NCBI RefSeq assembly: GCF_014279895.1
Contig: NZ_CP047954.1
Coordinates: 1,178,001 to 1,242,000, forward strand
Reading direction: 5' to 3'
Length of the DNA: 64,000 nt
Source of the DNA: Synechococcus sp. M16.1
GTDB taxonomy: Bacteria; Cyanobacteriota; Cyanobacteriia; PCC-6307; Cyanobiaceae
In this document: piece after piece, positions 49,301 to 55,869 of the stretch
Layout of the letters: every line of letters starts with the position of its first letter
Position numbering within the stretch: position 1 is the first letter of the stretch
Made by a program: the position numbers and the translations under genes
The notes under the pieces: model-generated
Told to the model about the DNA's origin: nothing
Database searches by the model: none
The model's input: only the letters and a program-made list of their open reading frames with translations

Positions 49301-49404
49301 AATCCCCTCCCATGTTGTCGGGATGCATCTTTTTTGGCAGCCTCAAGCATGACCATCAGGGCGTAGAGACCAATGAGCAGTTGGGCCGCAAGTGGTTCAA
49401 ACAT
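49297..49404 (-). CDS. Membrane microprotein of a coupled pair, 35 aa
   Basis: ATG 49404 follows GAGGAGGAGC. MFEPLAAQLLIGLYALMVML is a hydrophobic helix, then EAAKKDASRQHGRGL, a basic tail. It overlaps the 49300 ATG by 4 nt, so both are translated from one message. Function unknown. Confidence 0.6.
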   Translation of the reverse strand: MFEPLAAQLLIGLYALMVMLEAAKKDASRQHGRGL

Positions 49405-49929
49405 CTGCTCCTCCTCGAAGAGCTACTTCTGGTCTAGATCCGATGATCTTGAGATCCATTAAAAAGAGCAGGTTTGTTACATAAACTTGGCGGATCGACA
49501 AGCAATACTGTCGCTTTGCCGTGGCTGGATGCTCGCAGCAACTCCATTCCGTTGAAACAAGCTTTGTCGTCCTGGTGATCAGGCCAGGCATGCCCTCAAC
49601 CAGAGGCGGGATTCCTGAAGGTGGTTAAGCGCGAATGCTCCTAAATGGGGGTAGTGCCGTGGAACGCCAAAGCCAGAGACTTCTTAAAGCATTAAAAATG
49701 CTTGATGTGGTTCGTTCAGTGTTCATGAGCGTGTGGGCTGCGTGCACGGTGATGGGGTTTCAAAACGCCATGCCGCCCCGCCTCAAAGGCCGATTAGCCC
49801 TCTCAAGACAGGCAAACCATTCCCGCACCTTGCTGGATGGTCACACCAGCTGCCTCATACCACCCACTGGGATGCTCTGCTCTCCTGACGCTGGCTGAAG
49901 CGAGGTTGCTGCAAACACTGATCGAGAGA
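49405..49929. other. Region with only weak reading frames
   Basis: Frames at 49397-49591 (minus) and 49635-49898 (plus) have random-like composition. A CCTAAATGGGGGTAG motif at 49640 resembles the S-element palindrome but lacks the GTTGA box and terminator, so it is a possible relic. Nothing else was seen. Confidence 0.3.
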
Positions 49930-49957
49930 AAAAAGCGCCTCGACCCACGAAGCGCCT
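49930..49957 (-). terminator. Intrinsic terminator after a 13-codon frame
   Basis: Stem with GCGC ... GCGC and a CGA/TCG extension, then six T on the minus strand. It follows a 13-codon frame at 49968-50009 by about 11 nt. Confidence 0.65.
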
Positions 49958-49967
49958 GAATCTCAGC

Positions 49968-50009
49968 TCAAACTCGATAACACATCAGCAAATTATCGAT
50001 GCCAACCAT
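49968..50009 (-). CDS. Leader-like peptide, 13 aa
   Basis: ATG 50009 is preceded by GAGAGGAGGTC, a very strong ribosome site, and is followed by the terminator at 49930. The peptide is MVGIDNLLMCYRV. Could be a leader or standalone peptide; the strong ribosome site is the only support. Confidence 0.3.
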   Translation of the reverse strand: MVGIDNLLMCYRV

Positions 50010-50270
50010 GACCTCCTCTCGTATCAACGAGAAGCAGGTAAATGACACAGATAATCAGCAACAAAGAATAAACATCCATAGGCACCCATTGGCTTATTTA
50101 GTTCTAAGACAGTCGTCGATGACTGCATCGAGTGGTTACAAACAAAAATGCCTAGCAGGCCTCACTGTCATCAAAAGACACTCTGAACGCAGCCAGGTTT
50201 GAATCCGTCCTGATTCAACTGGCACAGTGACAGTTGAATCATTTTGGTGGATGAAGTTGAGGTGAGTGGG

Positions 50271-50480
50271 ATGTTCTGTGTTCACAAGCAAGTTGCTCAT
50301 GGTGAATGTCTCGATCAATGCTGTTTCAAGACTGAGTTTGACGCCTATGTCTCAGCGATGACGAAATCAACAAGGACTACGGGAACGTACAGGGTCTATG
50401 ACTCGACATTCCAAGAAGTGACCATGGCGTTCGAAATGGGAATGGAAATCGACGTCGGCGGAAAAGAAACTGCAGCATGA
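50271..50480 (+). CDS. Island CFKTE-family protein B, 69 aa
   Basis: ATG 50271 with GAGG about 10 nt upstream. MFCVHKQVAHGECLDQCCFK, TEFDAYVSAMTKST, TYRVYDST: the same motif order as the proteins at 42975 and 55386. A longer in-frame start at 50244 (TTG) is less likely. Function unknown. Confidence 0.68.
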   Translation: MFCVHKQVAHGECLDQCCFKTEFDAYVSAMTKSTRTTGTYRVYDSTFQEVTMAFEMGMEIDVGGKETAA

Positions 50481-50547
50481 TCATGAGGGTTGCCGTCCAG
50501 CAAGCCACTGCGGCAGGGCAGCTCAATCCCCTTGGTTGCGACGAGAG

Positions 50548-50678
50548 CCCCAGATGGGGGTGTCGAGTTGTGCTTTAAAGGAGTTAATTGGCAACAGGGA
50601 GACGTCTTGGACCCCGTCTCCCGTGTTCGAAGCCAAAGCAACCCTGGGAGAGTTCAGTTCACTCCTGGGGTTTTCTTT
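50548..50678 (+). ncRNA. Repeated RNA element S3
   Basis: CCCCAGATGGGGGTGTCGAG, 17 nt, then GAGTTAATT. A hairpin GGGAGAC/GTCTCCC (50597-50622) follows, then a terminator whose arms CCCTGGGAG and CTCCTGGGG pair with two G-U (50642-50669) before TTTTCTTTC. Single terminator in this copy. No coding frame. Confidence 0.52.
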
Positions 50679-50695
50679 CTGAGTGGATCGGTGAT

Positions 50696-51175
50696 TCAGT
50701 AGCGAGCACCGTCAGGCAACTGACGAAACTCGGCCCACACCGCCTGGGCTTCGCTCTGAAGGATCTGCTGCATTCGAATTTCCTTTTCCAGCACCGGTCT
50801 GCGGATGTCGTCATTGATCGCCCGATCCGAGAAGAGATCCTCGTAATCGCTCCAAGATGCTGCATAGAAGACCTGGCGAATGTTGGCCCAGTAGGCGGTG
50901 GAATAACACATCGGACAACATTCACAGCTCGAATACATCACGCAACCACTGAGATCCCAGTTCTCGAGGGTGCGGCAGGCCTGGCGGATGGCATTGACCT
51001 CAGCATGGGCACTGGGGTCCTTGTCCTGAATCACGCTATTGCCTGCGGCGGCGATCACTTGGCCGTCCTTGACGATCACTGCGCCAAAGGGACCACCGGT
51101 TTTGTACACCACACCGGCATCCCTCATCACCTGGATCGCCTGCCGCATGAAGGCTTCATCTTGATCCGAGGCCAT
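50696..51175 (-). CDS. Nucleobase deaminase (guanine/CMP deaminase family)
   Basis: 159 aa from ATG 51175. The catalytic zinc site is HAEVNAIRQA (His and the proton-shuttle Glu) with SSCECCPMC (the CxxC zinc ligands). The enzyme hydrolyses an amino group on a nucleobase or nucleotide; guanine deaminase is the closest guess from the spacing and tail. TTG 51202 would add nine residues. A full-length metabolic enzyme inside the island. Confidence 0.86.
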   Translation of the reverse strand: MASDQDEAFMRQAIQVMRDAGVVYKTGGPFGAVIVKDGQVIAAAGNSVIQDKDPSAHAEVNAIRQACRTLENWDLSGCVMYSSCECCPMCYSTAYWANIRQVFYAASWSDYEDLFSDRAINDDIRRPVLEKEIRMQQILQSEAQAVWAEFRQLPDGARY

Positions 51176-51320
51176 GGCGTCCCCATTGAACAACTCCTCC
51201 AAAGCTGGCAGCAGGAAAGCCTCGGAACGGAAATGAAACGCTTTGGCGCTTCTTACTCACCCAAGCCAGTGAGGGATGGCTGCTCGCCCATCCCCCCTAC
51301 CGCCAACTCAGGGAGACTGA

Positions 51321-51521
51321 TTAAGCCGACCAGGTTGGAATTCCATCTGCGCAAAGACGACCTCGCTCAAAAAACAACTCTTTTGCGGAAATAGCGATTC
51401 CGTTGAGGTTGCAGTACCAGGCAGCTTCAGTGGTGCTGGTTAATGCACGCAGCCCTTTGGCAAATTCGGCATCTCTACCAATCCGTCGCTTGAGCTGGTG
51501 CGCTGGAGTCAGTCTTTTCAT
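51321..51521 (-). CDS. Small basic protein, 66 aa
   Basis: ATG 51521 after GAGG. MKRLTPAHQLKRRIGRDAEF, then ALTSTTEAAWYCNLNGIAIS and a charged end (ELFFERGRLCADGIPT). Two Cys. Soluble. Function unknown. Confidence 0.58.
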   Translation of the reverse strand: MKRLTPAHQLKRRIGRDAEFAKGLRALTSTTEAAWYCNLNGIAISAKELFFERGRLCADGIPTWSA

Positions 51522-51630
51522 CGCGTCCTCAGTGGCTGTTTCCTGTCTAGACAGGAAGATGATTTTTGGGATCAGCTTTTCTGCTCATCACCAGGGCGAC
51601 GAACGGGAACCAAACCAGATGATTGAGGTT

Positions 51631-51643
51631 GGTTAAGTACCTA
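51631..51643 (+). promoter_or_regulatory. Shared upstream motif GGTTAAGTACCTA, site 2
   Basis: Same 13-mer as at 41504 and 53978, here upstream of the CKIFDE gene at 51696 by 52 nt. It is followed by TTTATTTTTT, an AT-rich stretch that could hold a -10 element. Confidence 0.6.
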
Positions 51644-51695
51644 TTTATTTTTTCCATTCTTGATGATAAATAGTGAAAAGAGGATAAGGAGCGGT

Positions 51696-51884
51696 ATGTC
51701 TTTTAGCTCTAAGCAGTGCTCGCTTGAACGTATCAAGCCAGTTTATTTGAGGCCAAACAATTTAAAGCCGTCCCCCTCCTGGCAGATGGCCGAGAGGCAC
51801 TTTCGCAACCGCAGAGAGGATTACTGGAAAAATCGCTGCTCAATAGATCCAGACGCTTCAGCTTGCAAAATTTTTGACGAGTAA
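51696..51884 (+). CDS. Island microprotein, CKIFDE family, 62 aa
   Basis: ATG 51696 after AAGGAG. MSFSSKQCSLERIKPVYLRP, then WQMAERHFRNRREDYWKNRC and ACKIFDE. Paralogue of the 41274 gene (YWEERC ... CKIYDD) and shares its upstream motif. It is 12 nt before the next gene. Function unknown. Confidence 0.7.
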   Translation: MSFSSKQCSLERIKPVYLRPNNLKPSPSWQMAERHFRNRREDYWKNRCSIDPDASACKIFDE

Positions 51885-51896
51885 AGGAGAACGATC

Positions 51897-52097
51897 ATGT
51901 CAATTCATGTTTTGCCCCTCGCCAACGGCGATTGTCCAACCTTGATCTGCGAAAGCGCAGAAGTTTGCTATTTTGGCGACTGGCGGGTGGACATTGACCA
52001 TTCAAAACACGAATGGATCAATTTGATCCCTGGGCTTGGTGATCTTCCCACGGATTCAGGCTACAGGTTGGGATTGGATTACGGCTCTATCCCTTAA
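51897..52097 (+). CDS. Island protein, 66 aa
   Basis: ATG 51897 after AAAGGAGAAC. MSIHVLPLANGDCPTLICES, AEVCYFGDWRVDIDHSKHEW and an acidic end; three Cys. Beta-rich pattern. Co-transcribed with 51696. A 9-bp hairpin (52196-52231) follows about 100 nt downstream. Function unknown. Confidence 0.65.
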   Translation: MSIHVLPLANGDCPTLICESAEVCYFGDWRVDIDHSKHEWINLIPGLGDLPTDSGYRLGLDYGSIP

Positions 52098-52241
52098 CGA
52101 CTCATCCGAGCCTATTAAACAGCCTGCGGATTTCTGGATTTGAAAACCACAAGACGCTAAGTCTCTAGGCATGGCATGAGGCTTAGGTCTCCTATCCCTC
52201 TGCTCACAACAGTCTTTTAGGCAGCAGAGGGCTTCTAAAAC

Positions 52242-52493
52242 TCAGAGCCCTGAGGATTGAAGGGCTCTCAGGCTCAGCATCAAATAGGTTCGAAATGATC
52301 CAAGAGCCATGAGCTGGTCGGCTGTTTTGTCCTGGGTGGAGTCGTCCAAAGAGCTTTCAAACTCAAAAAGAATTTCGCTTAAGCGATCCTCCCAATCCAG
52401 AGCAACTTCTTGGGCGAAATCATCTTGCGATACCTTTGCCTTGAGAAAGCTGCAGAGCTGACTGAAGCTGACGGAGTCTGGAATCGTGTTCAT
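52242..52493 (-). CDS. Conserved hypothetical protein, MALGSFRT family, 83 aa
   Basis: ATG 52493 (AGGA upstream). MNTIPDSVSFSQLCSFLKAK, acidic helices, then QLMALGSFRTYLMLSLRALQ. It is a paralogue of the 121-aa protein at 15697. The gene lies downstream of a Fur-like palindrome (52593). Function unknown. Confidence 0.7.
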   Translation of the reverse strand: MNTIPDSVSFSQLCSFLKAKVSQDDFAQEVALDWEDRLSEILFEFESSLDDSTQDKTADQLMALGSFRTYLMLSLRALQSSGL

Positions 52494-52592
52494 CACATTC
52501 CTCAGACATTATGAAAATACTAAAGGACAAGGTCCCACCCCCTTCCTTGGGTTAATCAAACGCAAATGAGTAATGCCTGAGGATTAACTCCT

Positions 52593-52607
52593 GAATGATT
52601 ATCATTC
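52593..52607. promoter_or_regulatory. Fur-box-like palindrome GAATGAT-T-ATCATTC
   Basis: Perfect 7-1-7 inverted repeat, 100 nt upstream of the start at 52493. The sequence is closer to the classical Fur consensus than the other three sites in the window. Confidence 0.6.
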
Positions 52608-52727
52608 CCCAAGCAGTGCACTGACAGCGAATGAATGTTCTGCGAATGGGGCTTCAGCTACGCATGCAAGGATGATTTGATGCCTTGATTAACCGAGGTA
52701 CGTTGCAGTCAGACAACAAGCGACAAT

Positions 52728-52760
52728 AAAAAGACCGTCTTCCATGAGAGGTAGACGGCC
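52728..52760 (-). terminator. Intrinsic terminator
   Basis: CCGTCT with AGACGG and flanking G-C pairs, then TTTTT on the minus strand. It terminates the 52817 gene. Confidence 0.75.
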
Positions 52761-52816
52761 TGTTGATGTTGTTTTGGATGAGTTGAAGAACAGCTGAATC
52801 GAGCTGTATCCGACAA

Positions 52817-53113
52817 TCAATCCACCTTGAGAGACAGGAACTGCTGGTCTGCTTCAAGCAACTCTTCATCGTCTTCAACATCCCAGCCGCCATAGAGCAG
52901 ATGAAGAAGCCTCGATACATCCAACTCCCGGTCGGCGACATCTTGCCAAAGACGACAGCTCAACTCCAAGTCAGCAAGGACGAATTGTGCATGGGCCAAC
53001 TCACGGGCCAAAGCGAAATAGCTTTGCCTGTCATTGCGGATGCGGCATTCCATCGCTGCACCCACAGACATCAGAAGGCGCTGTTGGCTTAGAGACTTAG
53101 ATTGGGTCTGCAT
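52817..53113 (-). CDS. Helical acidic protein, 98 aa
   Basis: ATG 53113 gives MQTQSKSLSQQRLLMSVGAA, then RELAHAQFVLADLELSCRLW and an acidic C-terminus (DVEDDEELLEADQQFLSL). Two Cys. The upstream region is the first copy of the 500-600 bp duplication, and the corresponding position in copy two carries only a shorter frame. Function unknown. Confidence 0.62.
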   Translation of the reverse strand: MQTQSKSLSQQRLLMSVGAAMECRIRNDRQSYFALARELAHAQFVLADLELSCRLWQDVADRELDVSRLLHLLYGGWDVEDDEELLEADQQFLSLKVD

Positions 53114-53129
53114 GGTTCTCCTGGAATGC

Positions 53130-53625
53130 ATTGAGGCAGGGGCAGGCGCTCTCCCCCTGAAAAGAAGGCACAGCTCGCTCGTTCGTTCATTCTTGACCCC
53201 GCGATGCGATCGGGGGATGAGAGGCCAGCCCATCTACGACAGGAATGGGGTGACCTCTCCTATTGCTCGCTTCCGACACCCCTGTGATTGCTGAACAGGG
53301 GCCATGCCATATGCCATTGCTGGCGAGAGGCGAAGTGTCGGGCCTTTCAAGCTTCTGGGGCCAAGGTTCCAGGTGATGGACTTTCTGACTCAATGTTGAG
53401 CGCCCCCCGGCAGTGATGGTGCCGAGATTTAGGGCAAGCCCATGGGTGGTGAGAAAACTCGTGGAGCAGATGCTCGAAAGGTCAGGCGACTTCTAAAACC
53501 TGCTCGGTTGGACCGTCGTCTCTCATTGACGCCTCCGATCTCAGTTGACTCACTCTCGTCAGCGGACACGCATAAGGCAATCGGTCTTAACGCTCATTGC
53601 CTTACGAGGCAAAATCGTCGAAATT
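53130..53625. repeat. Degenerate duplicated segment, copy 1
   Basis: Similar to 55870-56425. Shared blocks include the hairpin GAGAGGCCAGCCCA ... CCTCTC near 53219-53259, ACCTCTCCTATT (53251), TGGCGAGAGGCGAAG (53320) and TTAACGCTCATTGCC (53587). Spacing varies. In copy two the outer hairpin stem is a perfect 9 bp. Reading frames in both copies are short and inconsistent, so a structured RNA or decayed gene is likelier than a protein. Confidence 0.6.
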
Positions 53626-53673
53626 GAGAACGATTTGCTGAGCGGAAAGCAGATAGCAGCTCAACCTACCCAC

Positions 53674-53707
53674 AAAAAACCCTCCTGCATCAAAGAAAAC
53701 AGGAGGG
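53674..53707 (-). terminator. Intrinsic terminator, 8-bp stem
   Basis: CCCTCCTG with CAGGAGGG, 12-nt loop, then six T on the minus strand. Ends the transcript of the 53778 microgene. Confidence 0.8.
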
Positions 53708-53777
53708 AAGTCTGATCTCCATCAATCCAATGACCTGAAATGGCATCGGGAATGCTCGGACCTAACAATTCATAGAC

Positions 53778-53921
53778 CTAGTAACCGTGTCCCCTCTTCA
53801 TCGGCTGGTCTCGGTAAGGAGTCATGCCAATTGGGGGCGGAACATGGCTCTTCTCCTCTGCATCAATCGCACCCATGGCATGGGCGAAAGCATCTCCAAA
53901 CCACTTCAGAAAACCCTTCAT
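53778..53921 (-). CDS. Island microprotein, 47 aa
   Basis: ATG 53921 after AGAGAGG. MKGFLKWFGDAFAHAMGAID, then a Pro-rich hydrophilic part (EEKSHVPPPIGMTPYRDQPM) and a basic end. The start resembles a short amphipathic anchor helix. It has the shared motif GGTTAAGTACCTA 57 nt upstream and its own terminator. Function unknown. Confidence 0.68.
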   Translation of the reverse strand: MKGFLKWFGDAFAHAMGAIDAEEKSHVPPPIGMTPYRDQPMKRGHGY

Positions 53922-53977
53922 AGGACCTCTCTGTAGGAACTGACTTAGACCTAGGACGGAAGTGTCTTTTTTGGAAC

Positions 53978-53990
53978 TAGGTACTTAACC
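53978..53990 (-). promoter_or_regulatory. Shared upstream motif GGTTAAGTACCTA, site 3
   Basis: Identical 13-mer, reading into the 53921 start codon on the minus strand (56 nt between). Third of three copies with conserved orientation and spacing. Confidence 0.6.
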
Positions 53991-54109
53991 CAAGTTTGGA
54001 CAATGGGCTTGAGAGGATAAATACTTAGGTACTTTATCTTCATTCATAACAGGCTTGCCGCTTGCAAGCCATCATCGTATTTTCTCTCTTGAATGAACTG
54101 GAGGCGGGT

Positions 54110-54301
54110 ATGTCTCTTGCCCCTTCACTTGTTCGGAGAACAAATCTAGGCGGGACAATTCACATGCTGGTGGGTGATAGCAACCCCCGCTACCTAGCCG
54201 AGTTGAACGGCAGCCGTGTTTACTGCGACGACATGGCCACCGCCGAGGCCCATCTTGACTACTGGAGCAAGGAGTTATTGCACTGCTGGGGAAGGCGGTA
54301 A
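54110..54301 (+). CDS. Island protein, 63 aa
   Basis: ATG 54110 after GGAGGCGGG. MSLAPSLVRRTNLGGTIHML, then VYCDDMATAEAHLDYWSKEL and a basic end LLHCWGRR. Two Cys, Trp-rich. Upstream a TTAGGTACTTTATC element (54023) is similar to, but not the same as, the 13-mer motif. Function unknown. Confidence 0.6.
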   Translation: MSLAPSLVRRTNLGGTIHMLVGDSNPRYLAELNGSRVYCDDMATAEAHLDYWSKELLHCWGRR

Positions 54302-54423
54302 CAAAAAATCTGGAAGCGGCTTCACTTCCAGATCAGTCTGCACGGCAGAGAGCTGCTTCCGGGTCAACTCTCTGCCCTGTCACTCAACGGCTGCGAGGCC
54401 GTCAACAGCTACCCCCAGATGGG
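54302..54423 (-). ncRNA. Repeated RNA element S4 (minus strand)
   Basis: On the minus strand: CCCATCTGGGGGTAG, 20 nt, GTTGA, a GCAGAGAG/CTCTCTGC hairpin, then a terminator with 8-bp arms TCTGGAAG and CTTCCAGA (54309-54332) and six T. Same order as S1-S3, with a single terminator. No coding frame. Confidence 0.5.
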
Positions 54424-54481
54424 AACAACATCCGACTTAGGACGTCGAGCCCTCACCTGTCATCTTGGTGTTGACACAACT

Positions 54482-54503
54482 AACGCTCAACATGTTGAGC
54501 GTT
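54482..54503. promoter_or_regulatory. Perfect 22-bp palindrome
   Basis: Half AACGCTCAACA followed by its reverse complement, without spacer. It lies between elements S4 and S5. A partial half (TGTTGAGCG) also occurs near 53394. A dimer-binding operator or resolution/att-type site are options. Confidence 0.7.
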
Positions 54504-54513
54504 CGATCCAGAG

Positions 54514-54686
54514 AAAAACCCCGGAGTGACGGCTCCAGGGTTTACTTCGGATACGAGGGAAAAGCACTGGTCGTCTCAGGTCCAGGGCTTTTGCTCGAGG
54601 ACCAGTGGAGCTTCTAACGACACCACCGGCTTATTCAGTCAACTCCTGTTTGCTATGCACCAATACCCCCGCATGGGGGTATCAGG
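54514..54686 (-). ncRNA. Repeated RNA element S5 (minus strand)
   Basis: Starts with the palindrome TACCCCC-ATGC-GGGGGTA, 17 nt, GAGTTGACT, then CGAGCAAAAGCCCTGG, a terminator with AAAAGC/GCTTTT arms (54560-54592). A second terminator (54519-54540) has arms CCCTGGAG and CTCCGGGG and loop CCGTCA. The second stem shares its first 18 nt with S1's second terminator, and the AAAAGCCCTG block is also in S2. Confidence 0.58.
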
Positions 54687-54767
54687 CTTCTCATTTGGAT
54701 GAGAGATTCGTTTCACGCGGAAGGGCCGAAAGACCAAGACGCGAGATCTGCATCGGAGGTCTCAACA

Positions 54768-54941
54768 ATGAGCAGAAGAGGAATGCATCCCCTGTTGATG
54801 GGGTTGGACAAGCCAGATCGCAAGGCCGAGGACAAACCTCTGGAAAGGCCGAGCACTCAGATGACTGGTCTTGAGTCACCTCAACACAAACGCTTCCTTC
54901 GTGCCGAGGCAGCAGACAAAACACAGGCCAAAACTGGATGA
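54768..54941 (+). CDS. Island microprotein, MSRRG family, 57 aa
   Basis: ATG 54768 after GGAGG (spacing 8). MSRRGMHPLLMGLDKPDRKA, then a hydrophilic part ending QHKRFLRAEAADKTQAKTG. Paralogue of the minus-strand gene at 41624. Heads a run of four plus-strand small genes. Function unknown. Confidence 0.74.
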   Translation: MSRRGMHPLLMGLDKPDRKAEDKPLERPSTQMTGLESPQHKRFLRAEAADKTQAKTG

Positions 54942-54946
54942 ATGAG

Positions 54947-55099
54947 ATGAGTCCGACCAAGCTCACCAACGCGCCCGAAGGTTTTGAGTACTACAGGGTC
55001 TGCGACCAGGAAGGGGTCTGTCATGTGGTCAGGGGAATGCAGGAAGTTCGGCGACTTCTTGAGAAGACACCTGGTCTGAATGTCACCAAGATCCCCTGA
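54947..55099 (+). CDS. Island microprotein, 50 aa
   Basis: ATG 54947, 5 nt after the previous stop. MSPTKLTNAPEGFEYYRVCD, then a helix (VVRGMQEVRRLLEKTPGLNV). Two Cys near the middle. The tight spacing makes co-translation likely. Function unknown. Confidence 0.6.
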   Translation: MSPTKLTNAPEGFEYYRVCDQEGVCHVVRGMQEVRRLLEKTPGLNVTKIP

Positions 55100-55161
55100 T
55101 TAAAGCCATCACGCTCTGGAGGGCTTGTCACGCAATACCACTCACTTGCTTCGAGGGGGGA

Positions 55162-55323
55162 ATGACCTTTTCCTCAGAACAAATCCAACGTGCCCGTGAG
55201 CTGGCGCGAGAACGAAGAAAACATGGCGCGATTCAACGCCTGCTGATCGATGAATTCAACTTGCGACCCGCCCAGTGCCGTGCGCTCCTGATGACCGCTC
55301 TTGCAGACGAGAAAGCTGCTTGA
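55162..55323 (+). CDS. Island microprotein, 53 aa
   Basis: ATG 55162 after GAGGGGGG. MTFSSEQIQRARELARERRK, then IDEFNLRPAQCRALLMTALA, a basic helical pair. Possible nucleic-acid binding; unproven. Third gene of the run. Confidence 0.6.
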   Translation: MTFSSEQIQRARELARERRKHGAIQRLLIDEFNLRPAQCRALLMTALADEKAA

Positions 55324-55385
55324 TCAATCCTCGATTATCGCAGCCAAGCTGTGTTAGCACCGATAGGAGTGACTCAGGACGAGCC

Positions 55386-55574
55386 TTGTACTGCATCCAA
55401 CAAGAGGACGCTCCTGATCATTGGATTAAGGATTTGTGCTTTAAAACGGAGGTGAGGGCCTATCTGCGGGCACGTGTCATGTCGAGGGTTAAAGCGTGCA
55501 GTTACAGAGTTGTTGACCAGACCACTAACGATGTGAGAGCAATCGTTCGCGACGGTCAAGATTTGATTGGGTGA
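55386..55574 (+). CDS. Island CFKTE-family protein C, 62 aa
   Basis: TTG 55386 after AGGA. The product starts LYCIQQEDAPDHWIKDLCFK, TEVRAYLRARVMS, YRVVDQT. It has the same motif order as the proteins at 42975 and 50271, which fixes the frame despite the rare start. Function unknown. Confidence 0.65.
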   Translation: MYCIQQEDAPDHWIKDLCFKTEVRAYLRARVMSRVKACSYRVVDQTTNDVRAIVRDGQDLIG

Positions 55575-55756
55575 TGGGAGTCCGAGTCAGCTCTTGCCAT
55601 CTCTTGAACTGAGGGCTCACTGGCATTCGATGCACGCAGGATTCGTATGTCTACGTTGCGTGCATCGTCCTCTTTAGGGAGAGGGGATTCGATGGAATAG
55701 ACGAAACTGACAGCTTCATCCTTGCTGCCAAGCGACATGCCGAAGCTGCCTTGCAT
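55556..55756 (-). CDS. Island protein, 66 aa
   Basis: ATG 55756 after GGAG (spacing about 8). MQGSFGMSLGSKDEAVSFVY and an acidic, Ser-rich end. It lies at the edge of duplication copy 2, opposite CFKTE protein C (19-nt overlap). Function unknown; may be a truncated relative of the 52817 gene region. Confidence 0.48.
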   Translation of the reverse strand: MQGSFGMSLGSKDEAVSFVYSIESPLPKEDDARNVDIRILRASNASEPSVQEMARADSDSHHPIKS

Positions 55757-55869
55757 GAGACGTCTCCAAAGCTGACGGCACTTGAGAAAGCGATGTGGCT
55801 GAAGTTGAAAAGAGGTGAACGCCCCTGCAAAAACAACACGTGGTCGTAGGCGAACAGTGATCTGCTCTC

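Noticed and set aside
49397-49591. Minus-strand frame of 64 codons before the microprotein pair
   Set aside because: Composition is random-like, and it overlaps the better supported gene at 49297-49404.
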